DNA of 27,500 nt from Cristatella mucedo (GCA_009760855.2 WPIO01000003.1:7595001-7622500); one strand, 5' to 3'; positions 1 through 10,501 are shown, counted from the stretch's first letter. Notes: generated by a model not told the origin, from the sequence alone. Numbers and translations: made by a program.

Positions 1-94
1 ATCCTTTATCGCCACTGCAAGCGGTGGTGATTGCCGTCGAGGCTCTTCTGTCGCTATACAAAAAAGAGGCTGTTAAATCAGCTAGTGTTTCTTT
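1..94 (+). mobile_element. tRNA-derived SINE family 1, 3' part (cut by window edge)
   Basis: The stretch from ATCCTTTATCGCC to GCTAGTGTTTC matches the 3' half of the full copies at 4761-4950 and 21307-21486. It includes the blocks GCTCTTCTGTCGCTATAC and AAAGAGGCTG, then a T-rich tail. The tRNA-like head is outside the window. Confidence 0.85.
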
Positions 95-449
95 TGCCAT
101 GCGCGACTTGCATTGGCCGCCGGTCAATCAGGCCTGCGTACTTGAAGAGGAGCGTTGTCGTAAGAGACCCGAGTAGGAAGCCGGGTTTCGCAGTTCACAG
201 CTGCCCGCGCTCGCCGCGTCAGCTCGCGGAGCTGCTCCAGCGAGTGCTCAGCGAAGCCTCTCGAACAATCAATCAAATAGCGCGGATTTCCGGAGCGCCC
301 GAACGAATCCCGACGAAGAGGCCGCGGCAGATCCGCTCGGTGCTTGGCGGAACGAGCGCTGACGGTCCGCAGAGTGAGTGAGGGTCAGGGTCAGGTACGA
401 TCAATCGATGTACAGCACCAGTTGACGGTCAGGTGGATGTATATCTGCC
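95..449. other. No feature: upstream flank
   Basis: GC-rich unique-looking sequence between a SINE fragment and a tail element. An open frame crosses it, but nothing in it resembles a known protein. Confidence 0.5.
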
Positions 450-531
450 TTTGCAGCAAATGTAAAGCGCCTAGAGAGAAATTGAGTTCTCTGAGGGCGC
501 TTTATCAAGTGTATTATTATTTATTATTATA
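450..531 (+). mobile_element. Shared SINE/LINE 3' tail with (ATT)n, solo copy
   Basis: GCAGCAAATGTAAAGCGCC is followed by a hairpin (arms AAAGCGCCT 464-472 and AGGGCGCTTT 494-503, one unpaired base; inner AGAGA/TCTCT) and then ATCAAGTGTATTATTATTTATTATTAT. No tRNA head is recognised upstream, so it is a 5'-truncated SINE or LINE end. Confidence 0.8.
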
Positions 532-2345
532 TCAGTCGATTTATCAGTCGATGGCCAGGTACACTCGGTCGATCAGCGATGTGCTAGCTCCATTTACCGA
601 TGTCTGCCGCGCGTCTGATGGAACCAGCACGCGCTACTCGCGCTTTAGTCTCGAGCCGACGCTCGGCTTTCGTTCAGGTGCAGCTGCAGCGTGCTCGCAG
701 GTAACACTGCAGATGTGCAGGTTTAGGAATAAGCGAGCGCCGATTGGCAATTGGTCGTCGGCAGCGGCGGCCTCGTTGACTTCGGCCGCGAGCGCCGGGC
801 TGCGGCCAGCCGCCATGCCGCGCTTTCCAGCATACGTGAAGTGCTTCTTCGATTCTCCGAGGGCGCTACGTGGCGCTACATACCGTAATTACTGCCATCT
901 TCATTTGCCAAATCGGAGTACTGCTCGGCGGCGACTATTAAGTACATTATCATAGTGGCCCGCGCCGATCGAGATCGCTCGCTCTCCGCTCGTGTCTCTC
1001 TCGTCTCTCGCGGGCAGAGAGACATCCCTTTCTTCCACTCGACCGTCGCTTTCGTCGGCTTTTCTCGCCCCTCCCCACTCACAATGCGTCGAACCTCGGC
1101 CAACAGCTGCGCGAAGTGCGGCGGCGCCAGATTTTAAGCTGAACGCTCGCGGGCGCAATTGCGCGGCCGCGGCCAGCGCTGTGTCTGCGCTGGAAACGCC
1201 AAAGAGAGGAAAAGTCGCGGCCGCGCTGCCGAAAGGTCATCGCAGCCGTCTGACGGCGGGTTTTTTCCGCTAGTTTCGGCGGCCGGTTGTCTGCCCGCAC
1301 GCGACCGCTGACCGGGGTGGGGGTGATGGGGAAAAAGAGCCCGCCTGTAGCGATGCCCCGAACGCCGCACGTCACATGCTTTTTCCAAGTCTGCCCAACA
1401 GCAGCTGTACCAAAACAAGAAATTCCGAGCACGCTGTAGCAGAAATAATGTATGGCTGGATCGTTATTTTCTCTAGTTTGCAACTGTATTAATTTATCCC
1501 GGGGTAAGTTGACCCGGCTCCGGTGGCTCGACTCGCGTTAACGTCATTGCATCAACGAGTGAAGCGGGGTTAAGACCGTACGGACAAGTATAATGAGTTA
1601 AGGAATCGTTGTTTTGGAGCCAGTGTTTTAATGCTGACCACGAAATCTTCCGGGATTCGTGGTCGGGGTATTTTTCCGGTTGCGTAGTTTTTCAGCACAC
1701 CCGTGCGACCACGCGGCCGAATTTGAGTCGCTGTGGCTCGATCCAGATACATAGCAATCCGAAGGGCCGTCTGCAGCCCGCTGCACGTCTCACCGCGTCA
1801 CCTGGGTTTACGGAAGCGGAACTCGCAGCATTTGCCGAGCTGCGGTCGCAGGTCGTCACGTTTTAGCCGCTGGTCGTCAGCGTTTTAGCTGTTCTGCCGT
1901 ATTGACTTTGCTTGTTAATAATTTTTCTCCTAATTAACGAGGTCTGTTCGTGAAACGCCGGCGAGATTACCTGGCCGGCGCCGATTACCCGGCGGTTAAG
2001 TGTAGAGGTCAAAGGTTACGAGCGGATCGCTAGCGGCATTTCGCCGAGGCGTCGCCGCCGTAGCCCGTGTACGCCACCCGGCCGTCGGCGCCTGCGCTTT
2101 GGTGGTGACCGCGCTCGCTTGTCTCGTCAGTGCGCCGCGTGCTGCGATGCGGCCGACTACGAGTACGTAGCGACGGACGGCTCGCGAACGACGACGACGC
2201 CCGGCTAAAAAGAGCGCTCGTCGGAAGTTGCGGAGGCGCGGCGGCCAGCGGGCGATCGATCGGCAGCGGAGGGGGCAGACTTTGCGACCAGGCCGGCGAC
2301 GGTAGGGCCCTGTCGCTGGCCGGCTTGGACTCGGACGGCGCTCGA
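532..2345 (+). promoter_or_regulatory. CpG-rich promoter / 5' leader region of the kinase gene
   Basis: This stretch and the first ~600 bases of intron 1 are visibly rich in CpG and GC. NotI-type GCGGCCGC-like cores lie around 1160-1230, and dense CGGCGG/CGCGCG patches run from 2030 to 2340. The intron beyond about 3100 is CpG-poor by comparison. It directly precedes the start codon, so it most likely contains the transcription start and 5' UTR. An AT-richer island with TATAATG lies near 1590, but nothing shows that it is a TATA box. A start site cannot be placed, and a non-coding upstream exon is possible. No supported coding region was found in it. Confidence 0.6.
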
Positions 2346-2418
2346 ATGGGAGCGAAGCAGACAACGATCGGCCATGAAAAGCGGAGCAAAGACTCCGAGC
2401 CCGCGCTGGGCGACGAGG
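2346..2418 (+). CDS. STK32: STK32/YANK kinase, coding exon 1 (start codon, myristoylation signal)
   Basis: This exon encodes 24 residues beginning MGAKQTT and ending ALGDE, plus the first base of a split valine codon. It is followed by the donor GTACGT at 2419. Joining it to exon 2 gives D-E-V-N-F, which is how known YANK N-termini run (an acidic stretch, then VNF), and the phases match (1 base + 2 bases). Gly2 with Thr6 fits the N-myristoyltransferase consensus, and STK32A is known to be myristoylated, so the product is probably membrane-anchored. The start is the first ATG in this frame. The frame is open upstream to about 2130 without another ATG. The start context has C at -3 and G at +4, so it is not a strong Kozak match. 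The assignment rests on protein pattern and splice phase; a transcript would settle it. Confidence 0.86.
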
Positions 2419-3552
2419 GTACGTGCCTTTCCGGACCCGCTGCCGGTCGTCTGTCGTCCTCGTCGGGATGTCGCTGATTTGGCGACGGCGCTGGGACGAG
2501 CTCGGCGGCTGGTCTTAGCAGGGTGCAGCATCGTCAGCCTCTCCCACGCCTGGCCGTCGGTAACCGGGTCAACCGTACTCAGTTCGAAGCTAAGGCCAAT
2601 TTTCACAGCCTTAGCCGCGTTTCAGCGTGCAGTTAGCGGATCCGCTGTAACGTCTGACGTGCTTAAGTGGCACGGCGATCGGCTGCCTCTTGGGCTGGCC
2701 GTTTGTGCAGCCTGAATTGGCCTGCTTGGGGGCGGCACGATTGTCGTCAGCGGCTGACTGCAGACGACGCCAGGCTCAACTTCTTTGCGAATGCTGCTTG
2801 CGGGGTCTCGCGCCGGTCGCTGACGGTCTGGCGTTGCTGGCTGATTGAAACCGAAGCTGGTCTCTGTTGGGAAAGAAGCTCGTGCTTGGTTTCAAACCGT
2901 GAAGGTCGAGGCGGTGGGGCACCGTGTGCGAGCCGCGGCGATAATGCCGATTGCAAGCTCACTTGCACCGGGTCTGCGTTCGGAATCGGCCGAAAAGCCG
3001 GAAGGCATGGGGTGCAGGCCTCAGGCCGGCATGCTAGCAGATATCCTGGTACCTACTGCTTTCGTACCGTCGTCGTTGGGGGAGGGACTGTGCAATGTAT
3101 CCGACCTGATGATGCATTTTTGTATGGTCATATTTACCAACGATGTTGAAGATAATGGTTGTTCGATTGCTGGTAAGGGTGGTGGATGCTGTCGGCCAAG
3201 AGATGGAGAGGGAGGGCTGTTCTTCTTCTGTAGGGCTGGCAGATGCCGATCCATGAGGTGAAAGGTACTTATGGCATCCTACTGCAGTAACTTAAAATGC
3301 CCACCTTACCAATTACCATCTTGACTTGCTCGCAACACGTCGATAGACATTTACTATTGAATTGACCTTAATGTGACTGCTGCCAGCCACTCCTGTCACT
3401 GCTGCTGCCGAGCGTCGTATGAACTCCTACTTCCTACTTCTCGGGTTTGAGTGTTCTCCCCCTGCTGCTTCATCTGCCACCAGCAGTCGCAGTGCTGCTA
3501 TTACCGGTAGTCGTAAAGAGAGGAGGCAAGCTGCATCCTGGGTACTGCTGGT

Positions 3553-3772
3553 CATGTAATGTAATGTAATGTAATGTATCTCCGTCAGTAACTCCACAAA
3601 GTCATAAAGACTATGTGGGTGTTATGCAGGAGAGTTTTGTATAGCGTACTCACAGCCTAAGCGGCTTTCAGTACGCATTCGGTAGCTAACCGACTTTGTC
3701 TCACGCAACAAAGAGAAAGTGGGAAGCATAGCAGAGTCAGGAGAGCAGTTGAGGTAGTGAGTAGAATATGCC
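3553..3772 (-). mobile_element. LINE-B 3' end, truncated copy
   Basis: The plus strand begins with CATGTAATGTAATGTAATG, an (ATTAC)n terminal repeat on the element strand. It then matches the 3' region of the copies at 10502-11440 and 12614-13277, sharing AACTCCACAAAGTCATAAAG, GACTATGTGGGTGTTATGCA and CTCACGCAACAAAGAGAAA. Only the terminal ~220 bases remain. Confidence 0.88.
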
Positions 3773-4265
3773 AGGAGACTTCCTGACTTTTGCCTCAGTA
3801 TGTGTATTTGAGACTAGTGTGACAGGGGCTCATTTGTTGGAAGTCATGCTAGTGTCTTGGTGTCTTTCTGCCTGACCGTGCTGGCTAGGCACACATGGGG
3901 GGGGGGAAGCCTGAAACACAGAGAGCTCTCGGTGTTGCTCCAGCTTCAGCTCGGCAGCTGGATAGCCTGCACGAATGCCTGGATAGCATGGATAGAGAAA
4001 GCTGGATAGCTGCTTCCGGCTCCACTGAGTTAATCTGGTCGTGGCTTGGCTAGCCTGAAGCTGTAGTAGCCGGCTTTGGCTCTCCCTCAGCAGCCAGCAG
4101 CTGGTGCCTCTACCGAGTTGGCACCAGTAGGAATGCAAGCAGAGCATGCAGAACTAGCCTGTGATACCTGCTCGGCTCATCACCTCACCCATAGCCTTCG
4201 AAGTCTTAGCCAGCACTGCATCTGCTACTTTTGGGCCTGCTTTGTTATCAATGTGCCTAGGTTGC
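3773..4265. other. No gene: unique intron sequence
   Basis: Holds a G10 run (3897-3906) and four scattered GGATAGC words between 3959 and 4010. Nothing else is recognised. Confidence 0.6.
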
Positions 4266-4362
4266 TAATAATAATAATAATGATACACTTGTATAGATAG
4301 CACCATCAGAGAACTTGATTGCTTTCTAGGCACTTTACAAATGCTGCAGAAGAAGCATGATC
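4266..4362 (-). mobile_element. Shared 3' tail with (ATT)n, solo copy
   Basis: On the plus strand an AATAATAATAAT run (4267-4280) is followed by ATACACTTG, a diverged hairpin segment (CACCATCAGAGAACTTGATTG), CTAGGCACTTTACAAATGC and GCAGAAGAAGCATGATCGA. This is the LINE-A 3' UTR in reverse, as at 17837-18010. Confidence 0.75.
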
Positions 4363-4760
4363 GATAGCTATCCACAGTGGAATGGCTACTGCCAAACCAC
4401 CACAGTTTACCAGGCATGACATCATGACGTCAGCCTGCCTCTGCTGTTTTGACGAAGCAGTAGAGAAGCAGTAGAGCAACTTACCGGACTCACCTGAGCA
4501 GTAAATGGTGATGGGTTACTGCAGCAGCCCGATCTCTTTAGAGCTAGCTGGCGCATCTTGCCTCCTCTACATTTGGCTATTATTATTTTTTACGTAAATT
4601 TTTTGCCCAGGGAAGGACAGCATTTAGCCTAGACACTGAATTACTGGCTTCAGCTCTGCTGACGGTTTATGGTAGTTGAAGAAGCACAGTAAGGAGTAAG
4701 GAGAAGTGGTATCATAATTTCAAGTCAGCCTGGGTGACTAGATGTTGACAGTGGTGTCAC

Positions 4761-4950
4761 GTGCCGTGATGGCACACTAGGCAAGGCGGTTGCTTTCACG
4801 ACCTCGGCCCCGAGGTCGTGGGTTCGATTCCTGCGGTGGGCGATCCTTTATCGCCGCTGCAAGTGGTGGTGATAGCCGTAAAGGCTCTTCTGTCGCTATA
4901 CAAAAAGAGGCTGCTTAATCAGCTAGGATTTATTTATTATTTTATTTAAT
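4761..4950 (+). mobile_element. tRNA-derived SINE family 1, full-length copy
   Basis: The head reads GCCGTGATGGCACACTAGG (A-box-like region near 4770-4789), followed by a perfect 11-bp inverted repeat CACGACCTCGG/CCGAGGTCGTG (4797-4807 and 4810-4820, 2-base loop). An RNA polymerase III B box GGTTCGATTCC follows at 4821-4831. After the head come a small hairpin GCGAT/ATCGC (4840-4854) and a body containing GCTCTTCTGTCGCTATAC. The element ends in a T-rich tail (GGATTTATTTATTATTTTAT). Comparison with the copies at 1-94 and 21307-21486 defines its limits. No clear target-site duplication was seen. Confidence 0.9.
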
Positions 4951-6242
4951 AGACATGTCTTCGAGAACACTGTCGAGTACTGATGGACCACCGACAGAGA
5001 GTAAAGTGGCTGGTTTTCGCTGGGAGAGCTGACTTTGATGGCCGTATGTGTAGCCAGAATTGTTCTAAGAGGCATACCTTGACCTTGACATTGGCAGGCC
5101 AGCCAACCATCAGACGGTTGAATGGGTATATCCGGTAGCCAGAAGCCACAATCATTCCCATTAGGTTGATCCAATGGGGGGGGAGGGAAGGTCACTTTGC
5201 TGGCCTTGTTGGCATGTAACACTTAGTCGCTAACTCAGCTTCGGGCTATGTGTGTCAAGCCAAGACTTGAGCTAATAAGGCCCTTTTTGTGCTGCCTCCC
5301 GGTATCCTCTATAGGAGCCATTGAAGTACACCGACGTCGAGTGAGGGGTGCAGGCATTGTGGGATCCTGATGCTTCAGCAAGTGGACTACCATGCCAGCC
5401 CTGCTGGCATGTCGGCATGCTGGCATGCTGGTATGCTGAATGGCTGGAGGAGCCATTTGATGGCCTTGATGGACTTGAGTTTTATGCAAAAGGTTGGTGG
5501 CCAGCCATGATGAGCCAGACAAGCAGCCAGCCAGCCACCTAATGACCCCTGGTTTAAGTGGCAAGGTTACAAGTAACCACTTTGGCTGGAACCGTCTGAA
5601 ACGTTTGGCCACTGTCTTCCCCTTGATGTGCCTTTCGGGCAGCCGGACTCGTGTCAGTCACGACTTCAGTAAGCAGTATTGATCGGTAAGTGAGGGCATC
5701 GTGCATTTGCTGGTGCTGGCTTTTTTTGGCAGGTGTACTTAATAGCTGGATAGCTTGTCGATGACAGACAGACACAGAAGTGCCCCCTGCCGGCCGCTGC
5801 CCCCTCCTGTCACCTAATGTCGTCAGGTGTGTGGAGCTGCCACTGAACTCTCATCATCGGATGCTGTAACTTAGCTCCCCCTCCACACGCCTGGCTGGTG
5901 GTTGCTGACCCGAGGCAGCCGCTCTTGGCAGCTGCCAGCATATTATCTTCGGTAAGGGCACCGGTTCAGTTGGTGGCTTGCCTGCCATGACATTTTCTTG
6001 CTGCTCTGTCGCCCCTGAGCCACTCGATATTATCGAGGTGATCTATTTTTGATTCTGGTTAGTTGCATCGGCCACTCTTGTTTCTGCCCGAGTTCCCTTT
6101 GCTCACTCATCGATTGTATCCGGGTAAGTAAGAGGTGACATTTTTTAGCTGCAGCAAGGGGAGCACAGTCAATCTGGGCGTCTAGTACTCCCCCCCCCCC
6201 AGCTATTCCAAGTGCTGCACTGCCCCCTTCGCTTCACCTCTC
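4951..6242. other. No gene: unique intron sequence
   Basis: Apart from the GGCATGCT repeat (5391-5440) and G or C homopolymers (5176-5183, 6190-6200), no repeat family or coding homology is seen. Confidence 0.6.
5391..5440. repeat. GGCATGCT minisatellite with a perfect hairpin
   Basis: CATGCCAGC and GCTGGCATG (5391-5399, 5403-5411) form a 9-bp stem with a 3-base loop. They are followed by GGCATGCTGGCATGCTGGTA, an imperfect repeat with a unit of about 9 bases. Confidence 0.85.
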
Positions 6243-6379
6243 TCGTCGTGGGTTCGACTACTGCAGCAGGCAATCATTAATTGCCTACCGAAAGTAGGGT
6301 GATAGCTGCTAATGCTCTTGCTCTACTACTGCAATAAAAATGAACTGTTGAATCGCCTGACGGATACTTTTTTTTTTAT
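6243..6379 (+). mobile_element. Diverged relative of SINE family 1
   Basis: Same order of blocks as family 1. GTCGTGGGTTCGACTACTGC (weakened B box) is followed by CAATCATTAATTGCC (hairpin position), GTGATAGCTGCTAATGCTCTTGCTC, a body end resembling AAATGAACTGTTGAATCGCCTG, and a T9 tail. The upstream half of the head is not recognisable. It may be an older copy or a separate subfamily. Confidence 0.65.
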
Positions 6380-6499
6380 ATAGCTATCTGCCTAGCTACA
6401 GTCAAACCTGTCAACAAGCAGCACCGAAGGAAGGCTGCCGGAGTTGCTTCTGTGAGCAGCAGCTGTTCTTATGCTAAGCCGGTCAGACTATTGAGCCGA

Positions 6500-6648
6500 G
6501 CTGGTTTGGCCCACTGGTCAAGCTGCTCTCGCCCCGGGGACCGAGGTCTGGTCGAGGTCGTGGGCTCCAGCCCCCGAGGCATATGAGGAGCGCCTGAATA
6601 GAGATTAGGTTCTCTTAGGGTGCTATACAAATGAATTATTAGTCATAT
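6500..6648 (+). mobile_element. tRNA-derived SINE family 2 with hairpin tail
   Basis: The head CTGGTTTGGCCCACTGGTCA continues through GAGGTCGTGGGCTCCAGCCCC, a decayed B box. It runs into the shared tail AGCGCCTGAATAGAGATTAGG, TTCTCTTAGGGTGCTATAC, AAATGAATTATT. The copy at 7820-7976 on the opposite strand has the same structure. Both differ from family 1 in body and tail. Confidence 0.8.
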
Positions 6649-6804
6649 TACTTTGCTGAGGCCTGCCAAAAGTGGTGCTTATGAGTAGATGCTGCTTGTG
6701 CACACCATGCGATAAGTTTGCAGCTGCTAGCCTAGGAGCTATCGTTAATATTTAAGACATCATGAGCAAGTATTTGTGTACCTATATCTGATTCAGAATA
6801 CTGC

Positions 6805-7195
6805 AATTCCTCATTCCTATCAATCCGATATCGACTTTAAGGTTCTGTCACTTTCCTTTTTGTACGTTTATTTTCCGGCTCCAGCAGACCTATTCGAATT
6901 GCTTCCTACTCAGGCTTCTTATCATACGACCCGCCCTTCAGACTAAAGTCGTTTAGCTGTGTATCTAACCAACCTCAAATCCCTTGCAGACCATGTCTTC
7001 AGTTTGCATGCTCCCAAAGCCTGGAACTCACTACCGACTTACATCATGAAGTCCCCTTACTCGACAATATTTAAAAAGAAGCTGAAAACCAACCTATTCT
7101 GCACAGCATATGCTTTAGCCTTGTGAATTTCCTGATTTGGGCTCTTAGGGTTAAGCGTGCTGGCACTGCGCATGCTATCAGTTACCTATTGAAGA
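6805..7195 (+). mobile_element. LINE-A type RT C-terminus and 3' UTR, decayed
   Basis: The plus strand reads RIDFKVLSLSFLYVYFPAP, a stop, LKSLADHVFSLHAPKAWNSL, then PTYIMKSPYSTIFKKKLKTN and a stop at about 7125. The following sequence resembles the 3' UTR of the copy at 17837-18550 (GATTTGGGCTCTTAGG, CGTGCTGGCACTGCGCATGC). It is too broken to code. Confidence 0.75.
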
Positions 7196-7819
7196 ACCTT
7201 TCCCCATCATATGTACAGCGATTAGAAAATTATTCTGCCTTTTTTGACATGACACTTATCCTCGCTGTACCGGCATAGTATTACCATAAATATCACACCG
7301 GGCATAATGTAATCAGGACGTCAGTTACTGTGAGGGACTAGCTAACAAATTTAGCTTATTATAGGGGTTTATGTAAATGGTATAGAGCTTATCTCAAAGT
7401 GGGTTGGATAAAAATAATGAGCCTTTGTGCAGCTATATGCTTATATGGATATCCCACACTGTGGCCTTAGCAGGCCCCCCAACTCAAATGTGCATGTGCC
7501 ACCAGCCAAGTAGCCTTGCCTGGCCGCTCCCCCTCCCCTAGAAAGCCACAGGCAGCAGCAGCAGCAGTGCACAGACTGCAGCTGCAACTCACCGAGGAGT
7601 GCAGCCAGCCGGCCCCCCAACCGGAAGCACCGTCCTGTCCAGCTCTTACTCGGGCCCACTTGCAAAACTTGTAGTCAGCAATCATCATCAACTGTTGTCC
7701 GTACTCGTAAATACAAGATGCTGAGACAGACGTGGCCGAGGCGATGACAGTGAGACTTGTCAGGTGTGGCTGTCAGGGGCATTATCAGGTTGCAGCTCGA
7801 TTGCAAATCGGTTTGCTTC

Positions 7820-7976
7820 CTTAAAATATATAAATATAATTCATTTATATAGCGCCCCAAGAGAACTTAATCTCTATTCAGGCGCTTCACATATGCCTCG
7901 GGGCTCAAGCCCACGACCTCAGCCAGACCTTGGTCGGGGCGAGCATCTTATCCGCTGGACCAAACCAGCGCGGCAT
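7820..7976 (-). mobile_element. tRNA-derived SINE family 2 with hairpin tail
   Basis: Read on the minus strand it begins GCCGCGCTGGTTTGGTCC and passes a B-box-like GGCTTGAGCC (7902-7911). It then has GCATATGTGAAGCGCCTG, AATAGAGATTAAGTTCTC, TTGGGGCGCTATATAAATG and an AT-rich end. It aligns along its full length with the plus-strand copy at 6500-6648. Confidence 0.83.
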
Positions 7977-9153
7977 TTTGATCGTTTTATGCTACGACTT
8001 GCTACAACATGCTCGTGGTTGCTGTGGTGGGTGTGTGCTGTGAGTATGATTCTGTTGCCTGAGTGCGCCTTTCTGCATCCGAGGGATGTAGCCTTTGTTC
8101 AGTAGCGTATGCTGGTCAAAACTTTTGAAAGGAGCGGTGACAGGAACTCGGCCCACTTCCCATGCTGTTATCGACCCAGTGAAGTGCAGCACTCAAGCTT
8201 CCTGTCAGCATGGGCAATGTGTATAAACAGAGCGAGCAGCAAGCAAGCAAGCATAGCTAGCAGGCAGCAGTGCTGCTGGCTGCTAGCTATGCCTTACTGC
8301 AGGTGAAAGCAGCTGTAGGGCTGGTGAGGCAATCTAGAGAATGGCTCAAAGATGAGATTCCCAATGCTACCAAGTGGCCAGCATGAGCAGCCGCAGGCAG
8401 TATCCGAACACAGGCTGAGATCGACATTATCCGGTGGGGGTTGGGGGGGGGGTAGTGACTGCCACGACTGTTTGGATGAGTGAGCCAGCTATCTAGACTA
8501 GAAATTTGCTGGTGTTTGCATTGAATGGCTCCCCATCTTGTAGTAATCCACAATGATGGTTGAACAAATACCATTGGCTAGGAGGAGGAGATCAGCTGCC
8601 CTGCTTTCCCCCCCCCCATCGACGAGAAGGGTCGTGTCATTCGTCTTGACTGCCCCTTCAGCCTTTCTACGATTGGCTGTCTCAGGAATATTCAAGTTTG
8701 GGCTACATTTTGCTCAATTCTGGCTGCACCTGTCAGCCGGCGGGTGGTGGATTGCTGCCGGGCGTCAGCCGGTTCGGTAGGGCCTCGGAGGTTGGACACA
8801 GCATCTGGGTCTGGCGCCCTTCGATCAGACTGTCGGTCCCTCTATTCCTTTATGATTTTCCAGCTAATTTCTCTAGCTCCTGCTTCTCGGTTTTCAGTGG
8901 GTATCTTAGAAGGTGAGCGGGTCCTGCACAAAAGAAGAGCTATACTCACCACATTTACCTGTGTTGCAAGCTTTGAACTACATCTTCATAGGCATGTCGA
9001 GGGGAGCCAGCAGGCCCTGTCTGCTTCGACCGACCTAGAAGGGCCGAGCTGCCCGGAAGAACTCTTCAGCTCTGCTGTGATTGGCTGTGGGCAAAGTCAA
9101 GGTTTAGCCAATCCATAAGTCTATCCTGGATATACCTGTGCTCTGACCAGAGC
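7977..9153. other. No gene: unique intron sequence
   Basis: Homopolymers G10 (8443-8452) and C10 (8608-8617) are present. Open frames up to 124 codons occur here, but none has recognisable protein motifs. Confidence 0.6.
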
Positions 9154-9420
9154 CCTAATAACAACAACAATAATAATAATAATACACCCATTAAAGCGCC
9201 TCCAGATAACTCAATCTCTTTACAAATGTAAAGCGCCTAGAAAGAGATTGCATTCTCTGAGGGCGCTTTATCCAGTGTATTATTATTATTATAAGTGCTT
9301 TACATTTGCTGCAAAGGAAACACGATCGAGTGGTGAGTGGTGTCATGCTTGATAATCAACAGGAATAACATGGTTAGGGGTGACATGCACAGCGTCAGCA
9401 TGCAATTGATTGGATGTGAG
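9154..9420 (-). mobile_element. LINE-A 3' UTR fragment, interrupted by a nested tail element
   Basis: The plus strand shows AATAATAATAATAC, then TTAAAGCGCCTCCAGATAAC and TCAATCTCTTT. After an interruption it resumes AGTGCTTTACATTTGCTGC, AAAGGAAACACGATCGAGTG and AATAACATGGTTAGGGGTGA. The uninterrupted counterpart is at 17840-18008. The interruption is the plus-strand tail element at about 9226-9293. Confidence 0.8.
9226..9293 (+). mobile_element. Tail element nested inside an older LINE-A end
   Basis: AAATGTAAAGCGCCTAGAAA, GAGATTGCATTCTCTGAGGG, CGCTTTATCCAGTG and TATTATTATTATTA form a near-consensus tail copy in plus orientation. It sits inside the minus-strand copy just after its CTCTTT block. 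Confidence 0.75.
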
Positions 9421-10194
9421 CTGGTTATAACTGTCGGCTGGAGATAACTCTCTGGGCCGGGAACAACACCTGAAGATTTGCCGACAAATGTAGACCATGC
9501 CAGTGACTAAATCGGCAGAATTGGCATAGCCGATCAATCATAAACCACGGTGGCTGGCTGGCTGCCTGCCTGCTGTACGTAGGAGTAGATTAAGACACTC
9601 TACTCTAGTTCAGCTAAAACTGTCACCACATTTTTTGCTTTTCTGTCGTTTGATGGATGAGCCTCAGACAGTGACTGCTGGAGAACCGAACTCTATTTCG
9701 GTAGAGCAGGCTTGCCAAAGATCATTTAGAGTTATCTTCCCTCCATCGAAGGCGAAAGGTGGATTCCATGAATTGAAGGGATTGTTTGCCGGTGCCACAA
9801 CGGATTAGCACTTTGTTTTAGTATTCTAGTTCAAAATTCGAGTTTATTACTGCTACATCCGACAGTATGTGAGCAATTTTCCTTATGGCCTCGCTTCACG
9901 GAATCAACCCAGAATGAGTCGGTGTCAGTTTGTGTAGTCCCTAGAGATAAGCAAATCAGCTGGCCCAGAGATCGATGATTATCCTTTGGAAATTCAGCGT
10001 TTTGGCGCGTGCACTCCGCAGCTAGTGGGGACATGTGGCATGAAGACACTCGATTGTTTGTAAAAGGGCGCCAGTTGACAAGGCAACTGCATCAAGTGTA
10101 GAGGATGCTTGGCTGCCATGCATCATGATACATTGGATCTGCCAGTGAAGGCGCAAGCAACGACTTCTGTAACTCACTCACTGGCCCCAAGCAA
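9421..10194. other. No gene: unique intron sequence
   Basis: No repeat family or coding homology recognised. Confidence 0.55.
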
Positions 10195-10499
10195 ACAGCG
10201 CATCGACTTCAAGGTTGTGTCACTTGTTACTTACAGGTTCCTTCATTCTCTGGCTATAGCCTACCTATCAGAACTACTCCCCCTACCAGGCGAAGGATCG
10301 TACAACCAGTTGTTCTGCCTCAAATCGTTTAGCCATACCTCGTAGGAACCTCAAAACCGCTGGAGACCGTGCCTTTAGTTCCTATGCTCCCAAAGCAGGG
10401 AACTCCCTGCCGACGCACGGCACAATGTCCCCTGACATGACGACATTTAAAAAGAAGCTCATAATGTACCTGTTTATTACAGCGTTTGGTGTATCTTTA
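10195..10499 (+). mobile_element. LINE-A type RT C-terminal fragment
   Basis: KQRIDFKVVSLVTYRFLHSL, then AYLSELLPLPGEG. After a frame change come LKTAGDRAFSSYAPKAGNSL and MTTFKKKLIMYLF, with a stop near 10500. It abuts the LINE-B 3' end (10502) directly, tail to tail in opposite orientation. The junction suggests that one element inserted at the end of the other. Confidence 0.75.
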
Positions 10500-10501
10500 T
10501 G

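Noticed and set aside
344-955. 203-codon open frame near the left edge
   Set aside because: It runs through a SINE/LINE tail element and shows no protein motif. Chance open frame in GC-rich sequence.
2205-2606. Antisense and alternative open frames over exon 1
   Set aside because: They lack homology. The sense frame with MGA, acidic end and matching splice phase explains the region.
4761-4840. Possible tRNA gene (B box present)
   Set aside because: The fold has an 11-bp hairpin in place of the anticodon arm, continues into a SINE body and recurs elsewhere in the window. It is a SINE head.
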